DNA from: Pseudomonadota bacterium
GTDB lineage: Bacteria; Pseudomonadota; Alphaproteobacteria; Rhizobiales; Xanthobacteraceae
Direction of reading: 5' to 3'
Assembly (NCBI GenBank): GCA_018242205.1
Contig: JAFECJ010000028.1
Span: 1-56,518, forward strand
Length of the DNA stretch: 56,518 bases
Part shown: one piece after another, positions 35,130 to 43,665 of the stretch
Position numbering within the stretch: the first letter of the stretch is position 1
Layout of the letters: each line of letters begins with the position of its first letter
Program-made: the position numbers and the translations under genes
The notes under the pieces: model-generated
What the model saw: the letters and a program-made list of their open reading frames with translations, nothing else
Databases searched by the model: none
Told to the model about the DNA's origin: nothing

Positions 35130-36974
35130 ATGACTTTGCGAATCGAAGACTACGCCCTGATCGGCGACCTCGGCAGCGCCGCGCTCGTGGGGCGCAACGG
35201 CTCGATCGACTGGCTGTGCTGGCCGCGGTTCGACACCGACGCCTGCTTCGCCGCCCTAATCGGCACGCCCGAGAATGGTCGCTGGCTGATCGGTCCCAAC
35301 GATCCCGACGTCAAGATCACGCGGCGCTACCGTCCGAATACCTTGATCCTGGAAACGCGCTTCGAAACCAAGACAGGCGCCGCGGTGCTGACCGACTTCA
35401 TGCCGCCGCGCGACGGCCATCCGCATCTGATGCGCATTCTGACCTGCGAACGCGGCCATATCGACTTGCACGGCGAACTCATCCTGCGCTTCGGCTATGG
35501 CGCCACCGTGCCTTGGGTGACGCGGATCGATCAACACACGATGCGCGCCATCGCCGGTCCCGACATGGTGGTGCTGCGCTCGTCGGCGCCGTTCCGCGAC
35601 AAGGACTTCAAGACCACCGGCGACTTCTCGATCAAGGCAGGCGACCGGCTCACCTTCAGCTTGACCTATGCGCCATCCCACGACGAGTTGCCGCCTGCGC
35701 TCGACGTCGAATCGAATCTCGAGAGCACCGAGCGCTATTGGCTCGACTGGACGGCGACCAATCAGATCGACGGTCCCTACACCGAGGCGGTGGTGCGATC
35801 GCTGATCACACTCAAGGCGCTGACCTACGCGCCGACCGGCGGCATGGTGGCGGCGCCGACCACGTCGCTGCCGGAATGGATCGGCGGCGTGCGTAACTGG
35901 GACTATCGATTCTGCTGGCTGCGCGACGCCACGCTGACGCTGCTGGCGCTGATGAATGCCGGCTATTACGACGAGGCGCGGGCATGGCGCGATTGGCTGT
36001 TGCGCGCCGCCGCCGGTTCTCCTGGTCAGATCCAGATCATGTACGGCATTCGCGGCGAACGGCGCCTCAGCGAGTGGACCGTGCCGTGGCTCGACGGATA
36101 CGAGAAGTCGCAGCCGGTGCGTATCGGCAACGCGGCCTATCACCAGCTTCAGCTCGACATCTTCGGCGAGGTGATGGACGCGCTGCACCAGGCCCGTACC
36201 GGCGGTCTCGGGCATCACGAAGCCGGCTGGGATCTCGAATGCAGGCTGCTCGAACACCTTGAGACTATCTGGGGACTGCCCGACGAAGGCATCTGGGAGG
36301 TTCGCGGCGAGCGCCAGCACTTCACCTATTCCAAGGTGATGGCCTGGGTCGCTTTCGATCGCGCCATCAAGAGCGCGGAGTTGCATGACCTGCCAGGGCC
36401 GGTGGCGCACTGGCGGGCGGTGCGGCACCGCATTCATCGTGACGTCTGCGCGCGCGGCTTCGACAAGGAGCTCAACAGCTTCACGCAGTATTATGGTTCG
36501 AAGGAGCTCGACGCCAGCCTGCTGCTGTTGCCCGAACTCGGCTTCTTGCCGCCGGAAGATCCGCGCATCAGGGGCACGGTGGAAGCTGTCGAACGCCATC
36601 TCATGCATGACGGCTTGGTGCTGCGTTACGATACATCGAAGACCGATGACGGCCTGCCGCCGGGCGAGGGCGTGTTCCTGGCCTGCAGCTTCTGGCTCGC
36701 CGACGCCTATCTCATGCTCGGCCGTATCGACGATGCCGAGAAGCTGTTCAAACGTCTGCTGGAATTGCGCAACGACCTCGGCCTGCTCAGCGAGCAATAC
36801 GAACCGCGCTCGAACCGGCTGGTCGGCAACTTTCCGCAGGCTTTTTCGCACCTCGCTCTGGTCAACACGGCGAGCAACCTGTCGCACTACCGCAAGCCGG
36901 CGGAGCAGCGCTCCGAGCGGCCGGTGGCCACCAAGGAAACGCGCCAGGAAGCTGCGCCGTCGGTGGCGGGCTGA
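35130..36974 (+). CDS. Glycoside hydrolase family 15 protein (glucoamylase/trehalase-like)
   Basis: 614 aa from the ATG at 35130 (GAGGCGG just upstream); the open frame before it is the tail of the dehydrogenase gene read out of frame. It begins IEDYALIGDLGSAALVGRN, the N-terminal domain of GH15 proteins. The (alpha/alpha)6 barrel follows with GGVRNWDYRFCWLRDATLTL (about 250-269), a WEVRGERQHFTYSKVMAW segment and acidic catalytic candidates near 390 and 590. No signal peptide is seen, so it is cytosolic. Relatives act on trehalose, maltose or short glucans. Pairing with the glucose dehydrogenase suggests oligosaccharide use. Confidence 0.92.
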   Translation: MTLRIEDYALIGDLGSAALVGRNGSIDWLCWPRFDTDACFAALIGTPENGRWLIGPNDPDVKITRRYRPNTLILETRFETKTGAAVLTDFMPPRDGHPHLMRILTCERGHIDLHGELILRFGYGATVPWVTRIDQHTMRAIAGPDMVVLRSSAPFRDKDFKTTGDFSIKAGDRLTFSLTYAPSHDELPPALDVESNLESTERYWLDWTATNQIDGPYTEAVVRSLITLKALTYAPTGGMVAAPTTSLPEWIGGVRNWDYRFCWLRDATLTLLALMNAGYYDEARAWRDWLLRAAAGSPGQIQIMYGIRGERRLSEWTVPWLDGYEKSQPVRIGNAAYHQLQLDIFGEVMDALHQARTGGLGHHEAGWDLECRLLEHLETIWGLPDEGIWEVRGERQHFTYSKVMAWVAFDRAIKSAELHDLPGPVAHWRAVRHRIHRDVCARGFDKELNSFTQYYGSKELDASLLLLPELGFLPPEDPRIRGTVEAVERHLMHDGLVLRYDTSKTDDGLPPGEGVFLACSFWLADAYLMLGRIDDAEKLFKRLLELRNDLGLLSEQYEPRSNRLVGNFPQAFSHLALVNTASNLSHYRKPAEQRSERPVATKETRQEAAPSVAG

Positions 36975-37074
36975 TCGTCGGTAAACGCTATTGACCACCG
37001 CCGCGGGGACCGAAAGAGTGCGCGCGAAACCGCGCAGAGACGACAAGCGCGGCCATGGTCAGGGAGGCTAAGCC

Positions 37075-37410
37075 GTGTTGCTCGACGTCCGAACCTACAA
37101 GATCAAGGTCGGTTGCATGGGGCCGCATCTCGAGCTTTATGGCAAGCTCGGCTATCCGGTGCAGGTGAAACATCTCGGCGAACCGCTGTGCTTCGCCCAG
37201 GCGGAAGCCGGCGATCTCAACAGCATCGTCCACGTCTGGGTCTATGACAGCGCCGCCGACCGCGAGCAGAAGCGCGGCCGCATGGCTCAGGATCCGGACT
37301 GGAAGGCCTATCTCGCCGAGAGTGCCAAGGCCGGTTATGTGCTCGAACAGAAGAATTCGCTGATGACGCCGACGGCCTTCGCGCCGCCGATCGCCAGCCG
37401 CAAGGTCTGA
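37075..37410 (+). CDS. NIPSNAP family protein
   Basis: 111 aa with a GTG start at 37075, preceded by AGGGAGG. LLDVRTYKIKVGCMG at the start, HLGEPLCFAQAEAGDLN and VHVWVYDSAADREQKRGRM are the NIPSNAP ferredoxin-like-barrel pattern. These small dimeric alpha/beta proteins often accompany degradation or transport genes; no reaction is known. It precedes a thiamine-diphosphate enzyme gene by about 100 bp on the same strand, so a shared pathway is plausible. Confidence 0.9.
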   Translation: MLLDVRTYKIKVGCMGPHLELYGKLGYPVQVKHLGEPLCFAQAEAGDLNSIVHVWVYDSAADREQKRGRMAQDPDWKAYLAESAKAGYVLEQKNSLMTPTAFAPPIASRKV

Positions 37411-37507
37411 GCGCCCCTCGCGGGCGCGGCGCCGATCGTCTATAGAAGAGCCGATTTCAAGGGCCGGCGGGGCGGAAGTCCGGCGGCGATTATCGGAGCT
37501 TTCCCTC

Positions 37508-39199
37508 ATGCGCTCGAACGATGGCACCCGCACCGGCGGCGAAATCCTGATCGATCAACTGGTCTTGCACGGCGTCAAACACGCCTTCTGCGTGCCGGGG
37601 GAAAGCTATCTGGCCGCGCTCGATGCGCTGCACGACGCGCCGATCAAGCTGACGATCTGCCGGCACGAGAGCACCGCGGCGATGATGGCGGAAGCCGTCG
37701 GCAAGGCGACCGGCAAACCGGGTATCTGCTTCGTCACGCGCGGGCCGGGCGCCACCAACGGTTCGGCCGGTGTCCACATTGCCAAGCAGGATTCGGCGCC
37801 GATGATCATGTTCGTCGGCCAGGTCGGCCGCGACATGCGCGAGCGCGAGGCGTTCCAGGAACTCGATTACCGCCAGGTCTTCGGCGGTATCGCCAAATGG
37901 GCGACCGAGATCGACGATCCGGCGCGCATCCCCGAGATTGTGTCGCGCGCCTTCTTCACCGCCTGCAACGGCCGGCCCGGACCGGTGGTGATCGCGTTGC
38001 CGGAAGACATGCTGACCGAGCGCTGCATGGTGGGCAATGCCACCGCTTTCGAGACGGTTGAGACCTGGCCCGGTCTCAATGATATGAGCCGGCTGCAGAA
38101 GATGCTGTGGGCGGCGAAAAAGCCGATCGCGCTGATCGGCGGTTCGCGCTGGTCGGAGGCGGCGTCAGCGGCGATGATGCGCTTTGCCGAGCGCTTCGCG
38201 CTGCCGGTGGCGACAACGTTCCGCTACCAGCATCTGTTCGATGCCATGCACCCCTGTTACGCCGGCGACTTCGGCATCGGGCCCAATCCGAAACTGCTGG
38301 CCCGCGTCAAGGACGCCGATCTGGTGCTGCTGATCGGCGACCGCATGAGCGAGATGTCGTCGCAGAGCTACACCCTGTTCGATATTCCCGTGCCGCAGAT
38401 GAAGCTCGTGCACGTCTATCCGGGATCGGAAGAGCTCGGCCGCGTCTATCATCCGGCGCTGGCGATCAACGCCTCGCCGACCGCGTTTTGCGCCGCGCTC
38501 GAAGGCCTGCAGCCGCCGAACGACATCGCCTGGAAGGGTGTGGCCGACGCCGCGCATGCCGAATTCCTCGCCTGGGGCGAGAAGGCGACGCCGCAGCCCG
38601 GCGCCATCAATCTCGGCGAGATCATGGTGTGGCTGCGCGATAATCTCGGGCCGGAGGCGATCATCACCAACGGTGCCGGCAACTTCGCCACCTGGATCAA
38701 CCGCTTCTATCGCTTCCGCCGTTACGCGACGCTGATCGCGCCGACCTCGGGCTCGATGGGCTACGGCCTGCCCGCGTCGCTGGCAATGAAGACGCTCTAT
38801 CCCGACCGCACCGTGGTGTGCGTCGCCGGCGACGGCGACTTCATGATGACCGGCCAGGACTTCATGACCGCGGTTCAGTATTCGCTCCCCATCGTCGTCA
38901 TCCTCTGGGACAACGGCACCTACGGCACCATCCGTATGCACCAGGAGCGGGAATATCCGGGCCGCGTCGTCGGCACCGAACTGAAGAACCCGGACTTCGT
39001 CGCGTATGCCAAGGCGTTCGGTGGCTTCGGCATCCGCGTCGACAAGACGGCCGATTTCCCGTCGGCGTTTGCTGCCGCGCAGAAGTCCGCTCTGCCGTCG
39101 ATCATCCACCTCAAGGTCGATGCCGAGCCACTGACGCCCGGCATGTCGATGAGCGCGATCCGGCAGAAGGCGCTGAGCGGCTCGAGCGTCCGAGGCTGA
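37508..39199 (+). CDS. Thiamine-diphosphate-dependent enzyme (acetolactate synthase-like)
   Basis: 563 aa with the three-domain ThDP fold. The N-domain glutamate is in CRHESTAAMMAEA (about residue 55), followed by VTRGPGATN (about 78-86). The central domain has PIALIGGSRWSEAA. The C-domain ThDP motif GDGDFMMTGQDFMTAV to LWDNGTYG (about 440-480) is intact. It resembles acetolactate synthase large subunits but has no small subunit nearby, so it may be an oxo-acid decarboxylase, benzoylformate-type or related carboligase. It follows the NIPSNAP gene; a TetR gene lies downstream. Confidence 0.9.
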   Translation: MRSNDGTRTGGEILIDQLVLHGVKHAFCVPGESYLAALDALHDAPIKLTICRHESTAAMMAEAVGKATGKPGICFVTRGPGATNGSAGVHIAKQDSAPMIMFVGQVGRDMREREAFQELDYRQVFGGIAKWATEIDDPARIPEIVSRAFFTACNGRPGPVVIALPEDMLTERCMVGNATAFETVETWPGLNDMSRLQKMLWAAKKPIALIGGSRWSEAASAAMMRFAERFALPVATTFRYQHLFDAMHPCYAGDFGIGPNPKLLARVKDADLVLLIGDRMSEMSSQSYTLFDIPVPQMKLVHVYPGSEELGRVYHPALAINASPTAFCAALEGLQPPNDIAWKGVADAAHAEFLAWGEKATPQPGAINLGEIMVWLRDNLGPEAIITNGAGNFATWINRFYRFRRYATLIAPTSGSMGYGLPASLAMKTLYPDRTVVCVAGDGDFMMTGQDFMTAVQYSLPIVVILWDNGTYGTIRMHQEREYPGRVVGTELKNPDFVAYAKAFGGFGIRVDKTADFPSAFAAAQKSALPSIIHLKVDAEPLTPGMSMSAIRQKALSGSSVRG

Positions 39200-39300
39200 C
39201 AGAACTCTTCGCCTAAGCGATTGAGTTGTAAGGGCGATGACCGGGGACGACCCGGCGCCGGGCCTTGTCATAATCGGGTGAATCACTATTCATTCGTTCT

Positions 39301-39951
39301 ATGCCGTATCGCCGCACGGAAAGCGTGGTCCGCCGGCTCGCCGAGCGCGAGAAGGCCATCCTCGACGCCGCTATCGCGCTGGCCGGCGAGGGCGGCATGG
39401 CTACGGTGCAGGTCGCCGCGGTGGCGCGCCGCGCCGGAATCGCCGCGGGGACGATCTATCGGTATTTCCCAACCAAAAACGACCTGGTGGCCGAGCTGAT
39501 CGCCGCGGTCGCGGGGCGCGAACTCGAAGCCATGCAGGCGGCGGCCGATGCCGCGCCCGGTCCGCTGTCGGCGCTCGCCTCGGCGATTGCGCGTTTTGCC
39601 GCGCGGACACTGGCCGAGCGGCGGCTGGCCTGGGCGGTAATCGGCGAGGCGGTCGATCCTGAAGTCGACGTCATGCGGCTCGATTTCCGCCAGTCGCTGG
39701 CTGGCGAACTGGAGCGGCGCATCAATATCGCCATCGGCCTGCGCTTCCTGCCCGACCAGGACGCGCGGCTGGCGGCGCCGGCGCTTGTCGGCGCATTGAT
39801 GGAGGGTCTGCTCGGGCCGTTGGCACCGGTCTACGAGGATGCCGCCCAGGTACGCGAGGCGGTGCAGACGGTGACGCTGCTGTCGCTGCGAGGCCTCGGC
39901 GTCATCGACGCACGGGCGCGCGGTCTGGTGGCGCAGGTCGTCTTGACGTGA
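39301..39951 (+). CDS. TetR/AcrR family transcriptional regulator
   Basis: 216 aa. The N-terminal helix-turn-helix spans about residues 22-68 (ILDAAIALAGEGGM, VAAVARRAGIAAGTIYRYFPTKNDL), with the recognition helix complete. The C-terminal ligand-binding helices are Ala/Leu-rich with many arginines (RTLAERRLAWAVIGEAVDPE). The effector is unknown. It lies 100 bp after the ThDP gene on the same strand and convergent with the GNAT gene, with only 3 bp between their stops. Confidence 0.92.
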   Translation: MPYRRTESVVRRLAEREKAILDAAIALAGEGGMATVQVAAVARRAGIAAGTIYRYFPTKNDLVAELIAAVAGRELEAMQAAADAAPGPLSALASAIARFAARTLAERRLAWAVIGEAVDPEVDVMRLDFRQSLAGELERRINIAIGLRFLPDQDARLAAPALVGALMEGLLGPLAPVYEDAAQVREAVQTVTLLSLRGLGVIDARARGLVAQVVLT

Positions 39952-39954
39952 CCT

Positions 39955-40482
39955 CTAGGCTATCGCCTCTTCGGGCACTTCGGCGAGCGGAAGCTCGACG
40001 TGGTAGGTGCCCGGGTCGTCCGGGTCGTGGGTGCTGTGAAAGCCGAGCTCGGCGCACATCTGCAGCATCGTGGTGTTCTCGGTGAGCACCTGGCCGCGCA
40101 CCGCCTTGAGGCCGTGCTCCTTCGCATAAGCGATCATGTGCTTCATCATCAGCCAGCCAAGACCGCGCCCCTTGAGATGCGAGCGCAAGAGGATGGCGAA
40201 CTCGCCGGTCTCGTGTTTCTCGTCGTCGTGCAGGCGGACGACGCCGAGCAGTTTGCCGTCGGCGTCGAGCGCGACGAAGGCCATCGCATTGTTGGGGTCG
40301 TAATGCACCAGCTTGTCGATCATCTCCGGAGATAATTCCCGGATCGCCGAGAAGAACCGCAGACGCAGATCGAAGCTCGTCACCTTGGCGAGAAATTCGG
40401 GATAGAGCGCGGCGTCCTCCGGCCGAAGCGGTCGGAGGATCACCATTTCGCCATTGAGCAGTCTGACGTGACGGCTGAGCAT
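39955..40482 (-). CDS. GNAT-family N-acetyltransferase
   Basis: 175 aa from the ATG at 40482 (GGAGG 5 nt upstream; the longer frame starting at 40584 has no site). The start RLLNGEMVILRPLRPEDA is typical of the Pat/YfiQ C-terminal GNAT domain. The acetyl-CoA loop appears in LKGRGLGWLMMKHMI (about 104-118), and a late ALGF-like strand AELGFHSTHDPDD follows. The substrate may be a protein lysine, as for Pat, but no regulatory domain is attached. It lies 108 bp downstream of the universal stress gene on the same strand, so both may share the FNR-type promoter. Confidence 0.88.
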   Translation of the reverse strand: MLSRHVRLLNGEMVILRPLRPEDAALYPEFLAKVTSFDLRLRFFSAIRELSPEMIDKLVHYDPNNAMAFVALDADGKLLGVVRLHDDEKHETGEFAILLRSHLKGRGLGWLMMKHMIAYAKEHGLKAVRGQVLTENTTMLQMCAELGFHSTHDPDDPGTYHVELPLAEVPEEAIA

Positions 40483-40589
40483 GTCGCCTCCGCATGTTCC
40501 CGTTTTCAACGCAGGAACAAAGCCGACGTTCGATGCCAATCTATCCGGGTTCCGGCGCCCGCGGGAACCACGCGAGCGTCGCACGCCGC

Positions 40590-41417
40590 CTAGTGCGACA
40601 TAAGGACCGGCACAGTCATGCTCTCGAGGATGCCGCGGGTCGCACCGCCGAGCACGAATTCGCGCAGCCGCGAATGGCCGTAACCGCCCATCACAATCAT
40701 GTCGGCGCTGGAATCGGCGGCGTAGGACAGGATGGTCGATGCGACATCGATATCCGGCGAGGTGATGCGTTTGACGTCGACCTTAAGACCATGGCGGGCC
40801 AGATGTTGGCCGAGGTCGGCGCCGGCGATCTCATTATCCTTGCCGGCCTTGCTGCCGATGATCACGACCTCGACCTGTTTGGCCTTGCGCAGGAACGGCA
40901 TGCTGTCGGCGATGGCGCGGGTCGCGGCGCGGCCGCCGTCCCAGCACACCATGACGCGGTCGAGCTTCAGCCCGCCTTTGTGAATGAAGGGGACGTGGAT
41001 TACCGGTCGTCCGGATTCGAACAGAGCGGCCTCGTCGATCACTTCGTCCTGGATGCCTGCGGCAGGATCGGCCTGTCCGACGACGACCAGATCGAAGCGC
41101 CGCGCCATGCGGCCGAATTGGTCGGCGGCTCCGGAGACGCTGGATGCGAGAATGCGCGTTTCAGCCGATAGGTTGGAGCGCTTGGCCGCGGCTTCGAAAC
41201 GCGCGGTCGCGTCCTTGGCCTGCTTGTTGCTTTCGTTGCGCTGCGCTTCGATGAACTCGGGCGGAATGCCGCCCATGACGGCACCTGGGATGATCGGTTC
41301 GTAGGCCACGGCAACGCCGGCAACATGGGCCTCGAAGGCTTCACCGACCGCCACCGCGAAATCACCGGCGGGATCCTTGGCGCCCAATCCAAGATTGACG
41401 ACAATATCCTTGATCAT
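40590..41417 (-). CDS. Universal stress protein, tandem UspA
   Basis: 275 aa with two UspA domains. The first (MIKDIVVNLGLGAKD at its start) lacks the nucleotide motif. The second keeps GGYGHSRLREFVLGGATRG (about residues 242-260), the G-2x-G-9x-G ATP-binding pattern, before VPVLMSH. Such tandem USPs often respond to oxygen limitation. AGGGAGG lies 8 nt before the ATG, and an FNR/FixK-type box sits upstream. Low-oxygen induction is inferred from the box. Confidence 0.93.
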   Translation of the reverse strand: MIKDIVVNLGLGAKDPAGDFAVAVGEAFEAHVAGVAVAYEPIIPGAVMGGIPPEFIEAQRNESNKQAKDATARFEAAAKRSNLSAETRILASSVSGAADQFGRMARRFDLVVVGQADPAAGIQDEVIDEAALFESGRPVIHVPFIHKGGLKLDRVMVCWDGGRAATRAIADSMPFLRKAKQVEVVIIGSKAGKDNEIAGADLGQHLARHGLKVDVKRITSPDIDVASTILSYAADSSADMIVMGGYGHSRLREFVLGGATRGILESMTVPVLMSH

Positions 41418-41464
41418 AATGACAGCCTCCCTTGCGGCCTTTGTGCCCCTGAACAGGCAACCTG

Positions 41465-41506
41465 TTTATGCTTGGTTCCGAGCGCGGCAGCTTTGACCAA
41501 GGTCAA
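41465..41506 (-). promoter_or_regulatory. FNR/FixK-type promoter of the universal stress gene
   Basis: TTGACCAAGGTCAA (41493-41506) fits TTG-N8-CAA and is a palindrome apart from the centre. On the minus strand it is followed, after exactly 22 nt, by CATAAA (41470-41465), placing the box at about -41.5. That is the class II geometry of FNR/CRP-type activation. The gene starts 75 bp beyond the box. Confidence 0.75.
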
Positions 41507-41594
41507 ATGCTACCGCGCCCGATGTCGTGACGCGGACTCCTCTTCTAACATATTCTGTGGTGGAGTTGCGCGGCTCGGCCGAAGCGCCCGTGAA

Positions 41595-41993
41595 CTACTT
41601 CTTCTTGCCGGAGGCGTCGAACTGCTTGAGATAGGCCCACAGGTTCTTCGCTTCGGTCTCGTTCTTGATGCCCGGGAAGATCATCTTGGTGTTCTTGATC
41701 TTGCCGCGCGGATCCTTGATGTAGTCGAGGAACTGCTCTTCGTTCCAGGTGATGCCCGAATTCTTGTTGGCGTCCGAATAGGAGTAGCCCGGCGCCGTGC
41801 CGGAATGGCGGCCGTCGATGCCGTTGAGTTCGGGACCGACCTTGTTCTTGGCATCCGGGCCGATCGAATGGCAGGGCAGGCACTTCTTGAAGGTGTTCTC
41901 GCCCGCGGCGACGTCTTGCGCCGCGGCGTTTTGCACCGTCCAACCGAGCACCGCCGCGCTGACCATTGCGCCCCAGAAATAAGTCCTCTTCAT
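41595..41993 (-). CDS. Class I cytochrome c (c2-like), exported
   Basis: 132 aa from the ATG at 41993 (GGAGAGGAAG upstream). The signal peptide MKRTYFWGAMVSAAVLGWTV is cut near AAAQ. Haem binding is at CLPCHSIG (about residue 39), and the sixth-ligand methionine is in NTKMIFPGIKN (about 101). The GYSYSDANKNSG and LWAYLKQFD segments match cytochrome c2/c550-type soluble carriers. It would shuttle electrons in the periplasm. The frame upstream of this start is the reverse of the divergent glcD region. Confidence 0.93.
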   Translation of the reverse strand: MKRTYFWGAMVSAAVLGWTVQNAAAQDVAAGENTFKKCLPCHSIGPDAKNKVGPELNGIDGRHSGTAPGYSYSDANKNSGITWNEEQFLDYIKDPRGKIKNTKMIFPGIKNETEAKNLWAYLKQFDASGKKK

Positions 41994-42153
41994 CGCTTCT
42001 TCCTCTCCTTGGTTCGGGCGACAACAGGCCCCGGTTCGATTATATTCCAATAACTGAATGCTTCTGTCGGCCGCCGGTGTCAACCCGCTCGATTGGCTGG
42101 TATCGTCGCTAACGACAGTTGCCGAGATATGACCTGAGACCGGAGATTTATTG

Positions 42154-43647
42154 ATGTCGGTCAAAATGCCGGAAACCGATGCCGCAGTCCTGAGCCGGCG
42201 CGCCCAGATCGTCAAGACGTTGCGGGCCATCGTCCCGGGCGAGGGCGTAATCGATCGCGAGCGCGAGATGAAGCCGTTCGAGTCGGACGGGCTCACCGCC
42301 TATCGGCAACTGCCGATGGTCGTGGTGCTGCCAGAGACCACCCGGCAGGTCTCCGAGGTGCTCAAATATTGTCACGACAACGGCATCAAGGTGGTGCCGC
42401 GCGGCGCCGGCACTTCGCTGTCCGGTGGAGCCCTGCCGCTGGCCGACGGCGTGCTGCTCGGCATGTCCAAGTTCAACAAGGTCCGTGACATCGATTTCGA
42501 TAACCGGGCCGCCGTCGTCGAGCCGGGCGTGACCAATCTCGCGGTCACGAATGCGGTGGCGCATGCTGGCTTCTATTACGCGCCCGATCCGTCATCGCAG
42601 ATCGCCTGCACCATCGGCGGCAACGTTGCGGAAAATTCGGGCGGCGTGCATTGCCTGAAATACGGCATGACCACCAACAATGTGCTTGGCTGCGAGATCG
42701 TGCTGATGAACGGCGAGGTCCTGCGCCTCGGCGGCAAGCATCTCGACTCGGAAGGTTACGACCTGCTCGGCCTCATCATCGGTTCGGAAGGCTTACTCGG
42801 CGTCGTGACAGAGGTGACGGTGCGCATCCTCAAGAAGCCGGAAACGGCGCGCGCGGTGCTGATCGGTTTTCCGACCTCGGAAGAGGCGGGCGCTTGCGTT
42901 TCCAAGGTCATCGGCTCCGGCATCATTCCCGGCGGCATGGAGATGATGGACAGGCCGGCGATCCACGCCGTCGAGCAGTTCGTCCACGCCGGCTATCCGC
43001 TCGATGTCGAGGCGCTGCTGATCGTCGAGCTCGATGGTCCGGCGGCCGAAGTCGATCATCTGATCGCCCGCGTCGAAACCATCGCCAAGGACTGCGGCGC
43101 GGTGTCGTGCCGGACGTCGCAATCGGAAGAGCAGCGGCTGTTGTTCTGGGCCGGGCGCAAGGCGGCATTCCCGGCCGCCGGGCGCATCTCGCCAGACTAC
43201 TACTGCATGGATGGTACCATTCCGCGCGCCAAGCTGCCGTTGGTGCTCAAGCGCATGAAGGAGTTGTCGGAGAAATACGGTCTCGGCGTTGCCAACGTGT
43301 TCCATGCCGGCGACGGCAACCTGCATCCGCTGATCCTCTACGATTCCAACAAGCCGGGTGAACTCGACCGCGCCGAGGAATTCGGCGCCGATGTCTTGCG
43401 GCTCTGTGTCGAAGTCGGCGGCGTCCTGACCGGCGAACATGGCGTTGGTGTCGAGAAGCGTGATCTGATGCCGGCGATGTTCTCCGAGATCGACCTCAAC
43501 GCCCAGCAGCGCGTCAAATGCGCCTTCGACGCCAAGGGCCTGCTCAATCCCGGCAAGGTGTTTCCACAACTGCACCGTTGCGCCGAACTCGGTCGCATGC
43601 ACATCTCGGGCGGCCAAGTGCCGTTTCCGGATTTGCCGCGTTTCTAA
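42154..43647 (+). CDS. glcD: Glycolate oxidase FAD-binding subunit GlcD
   Basis: 497 aa from the ATG at 42154 (GGAG 8 nt upstream; an adjacent TTG is rejected). The FAD-linked oxidase domain has PRGAGTSLSGGALP (about residues 88-101), DPSSQIACTIGGNVAENSGG (about 147-166) and GSEGLLGVVTEV. The C-terminal domain has HAGDGNLHPLILY and TGEHGVGVEKRD. It oxidises glycolate (or D-lactate) to glyoxylate, passing electrons to GlcF. It is the first gene of a glcDEF operon (18 bp and 8 bp gaps). Confidence 0.95.
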   Translation: MSVKMPETDAAVLSRRAQIVKTLRAIVPGEGVIDREREMKPFESDGLTAYRQLPMVVVLPETTRQVSEVLKYCHDNGIKVVPRGAGTSLSGGALPLADGVLLGMSKFNKVRDIDFDNRAAVVEPGVTNLAVTNAVAHAGFYYAPDPSSQIACTIGGNVAENSGGVHCLKYGMTTNNVLGCEIVLMNGEVLRLGGKHLDSEGYDLLGLIIGSEGLLGVVTEVTVRILKKPETARAVLIGFPTSEEAGACVSKVIGSGIIPGGMEMMDRPAIHAVEQFVHAGYPLDVEALLIVELDGPAAEVDHLIARVETIAKDCGAVSCRTSQSEEQRLLFWAGRKAAFPAAGRISPDYYCMDGTIPRAKLPLVLKRMKELSEKYGLGVANVFHAGDGNLHPLILYDSNKPGELDRAEEFGADVLRLCVEVGGVLTGEHGVGVEKRDLMPAMFSEIDLNAQQRVKCAFDAKGLLNPGKVFPQLHRCAELGRMHISGGQVPFPDLPRF

Positions 43648-43665
43648 GGTATCGAGACCCCGTTC

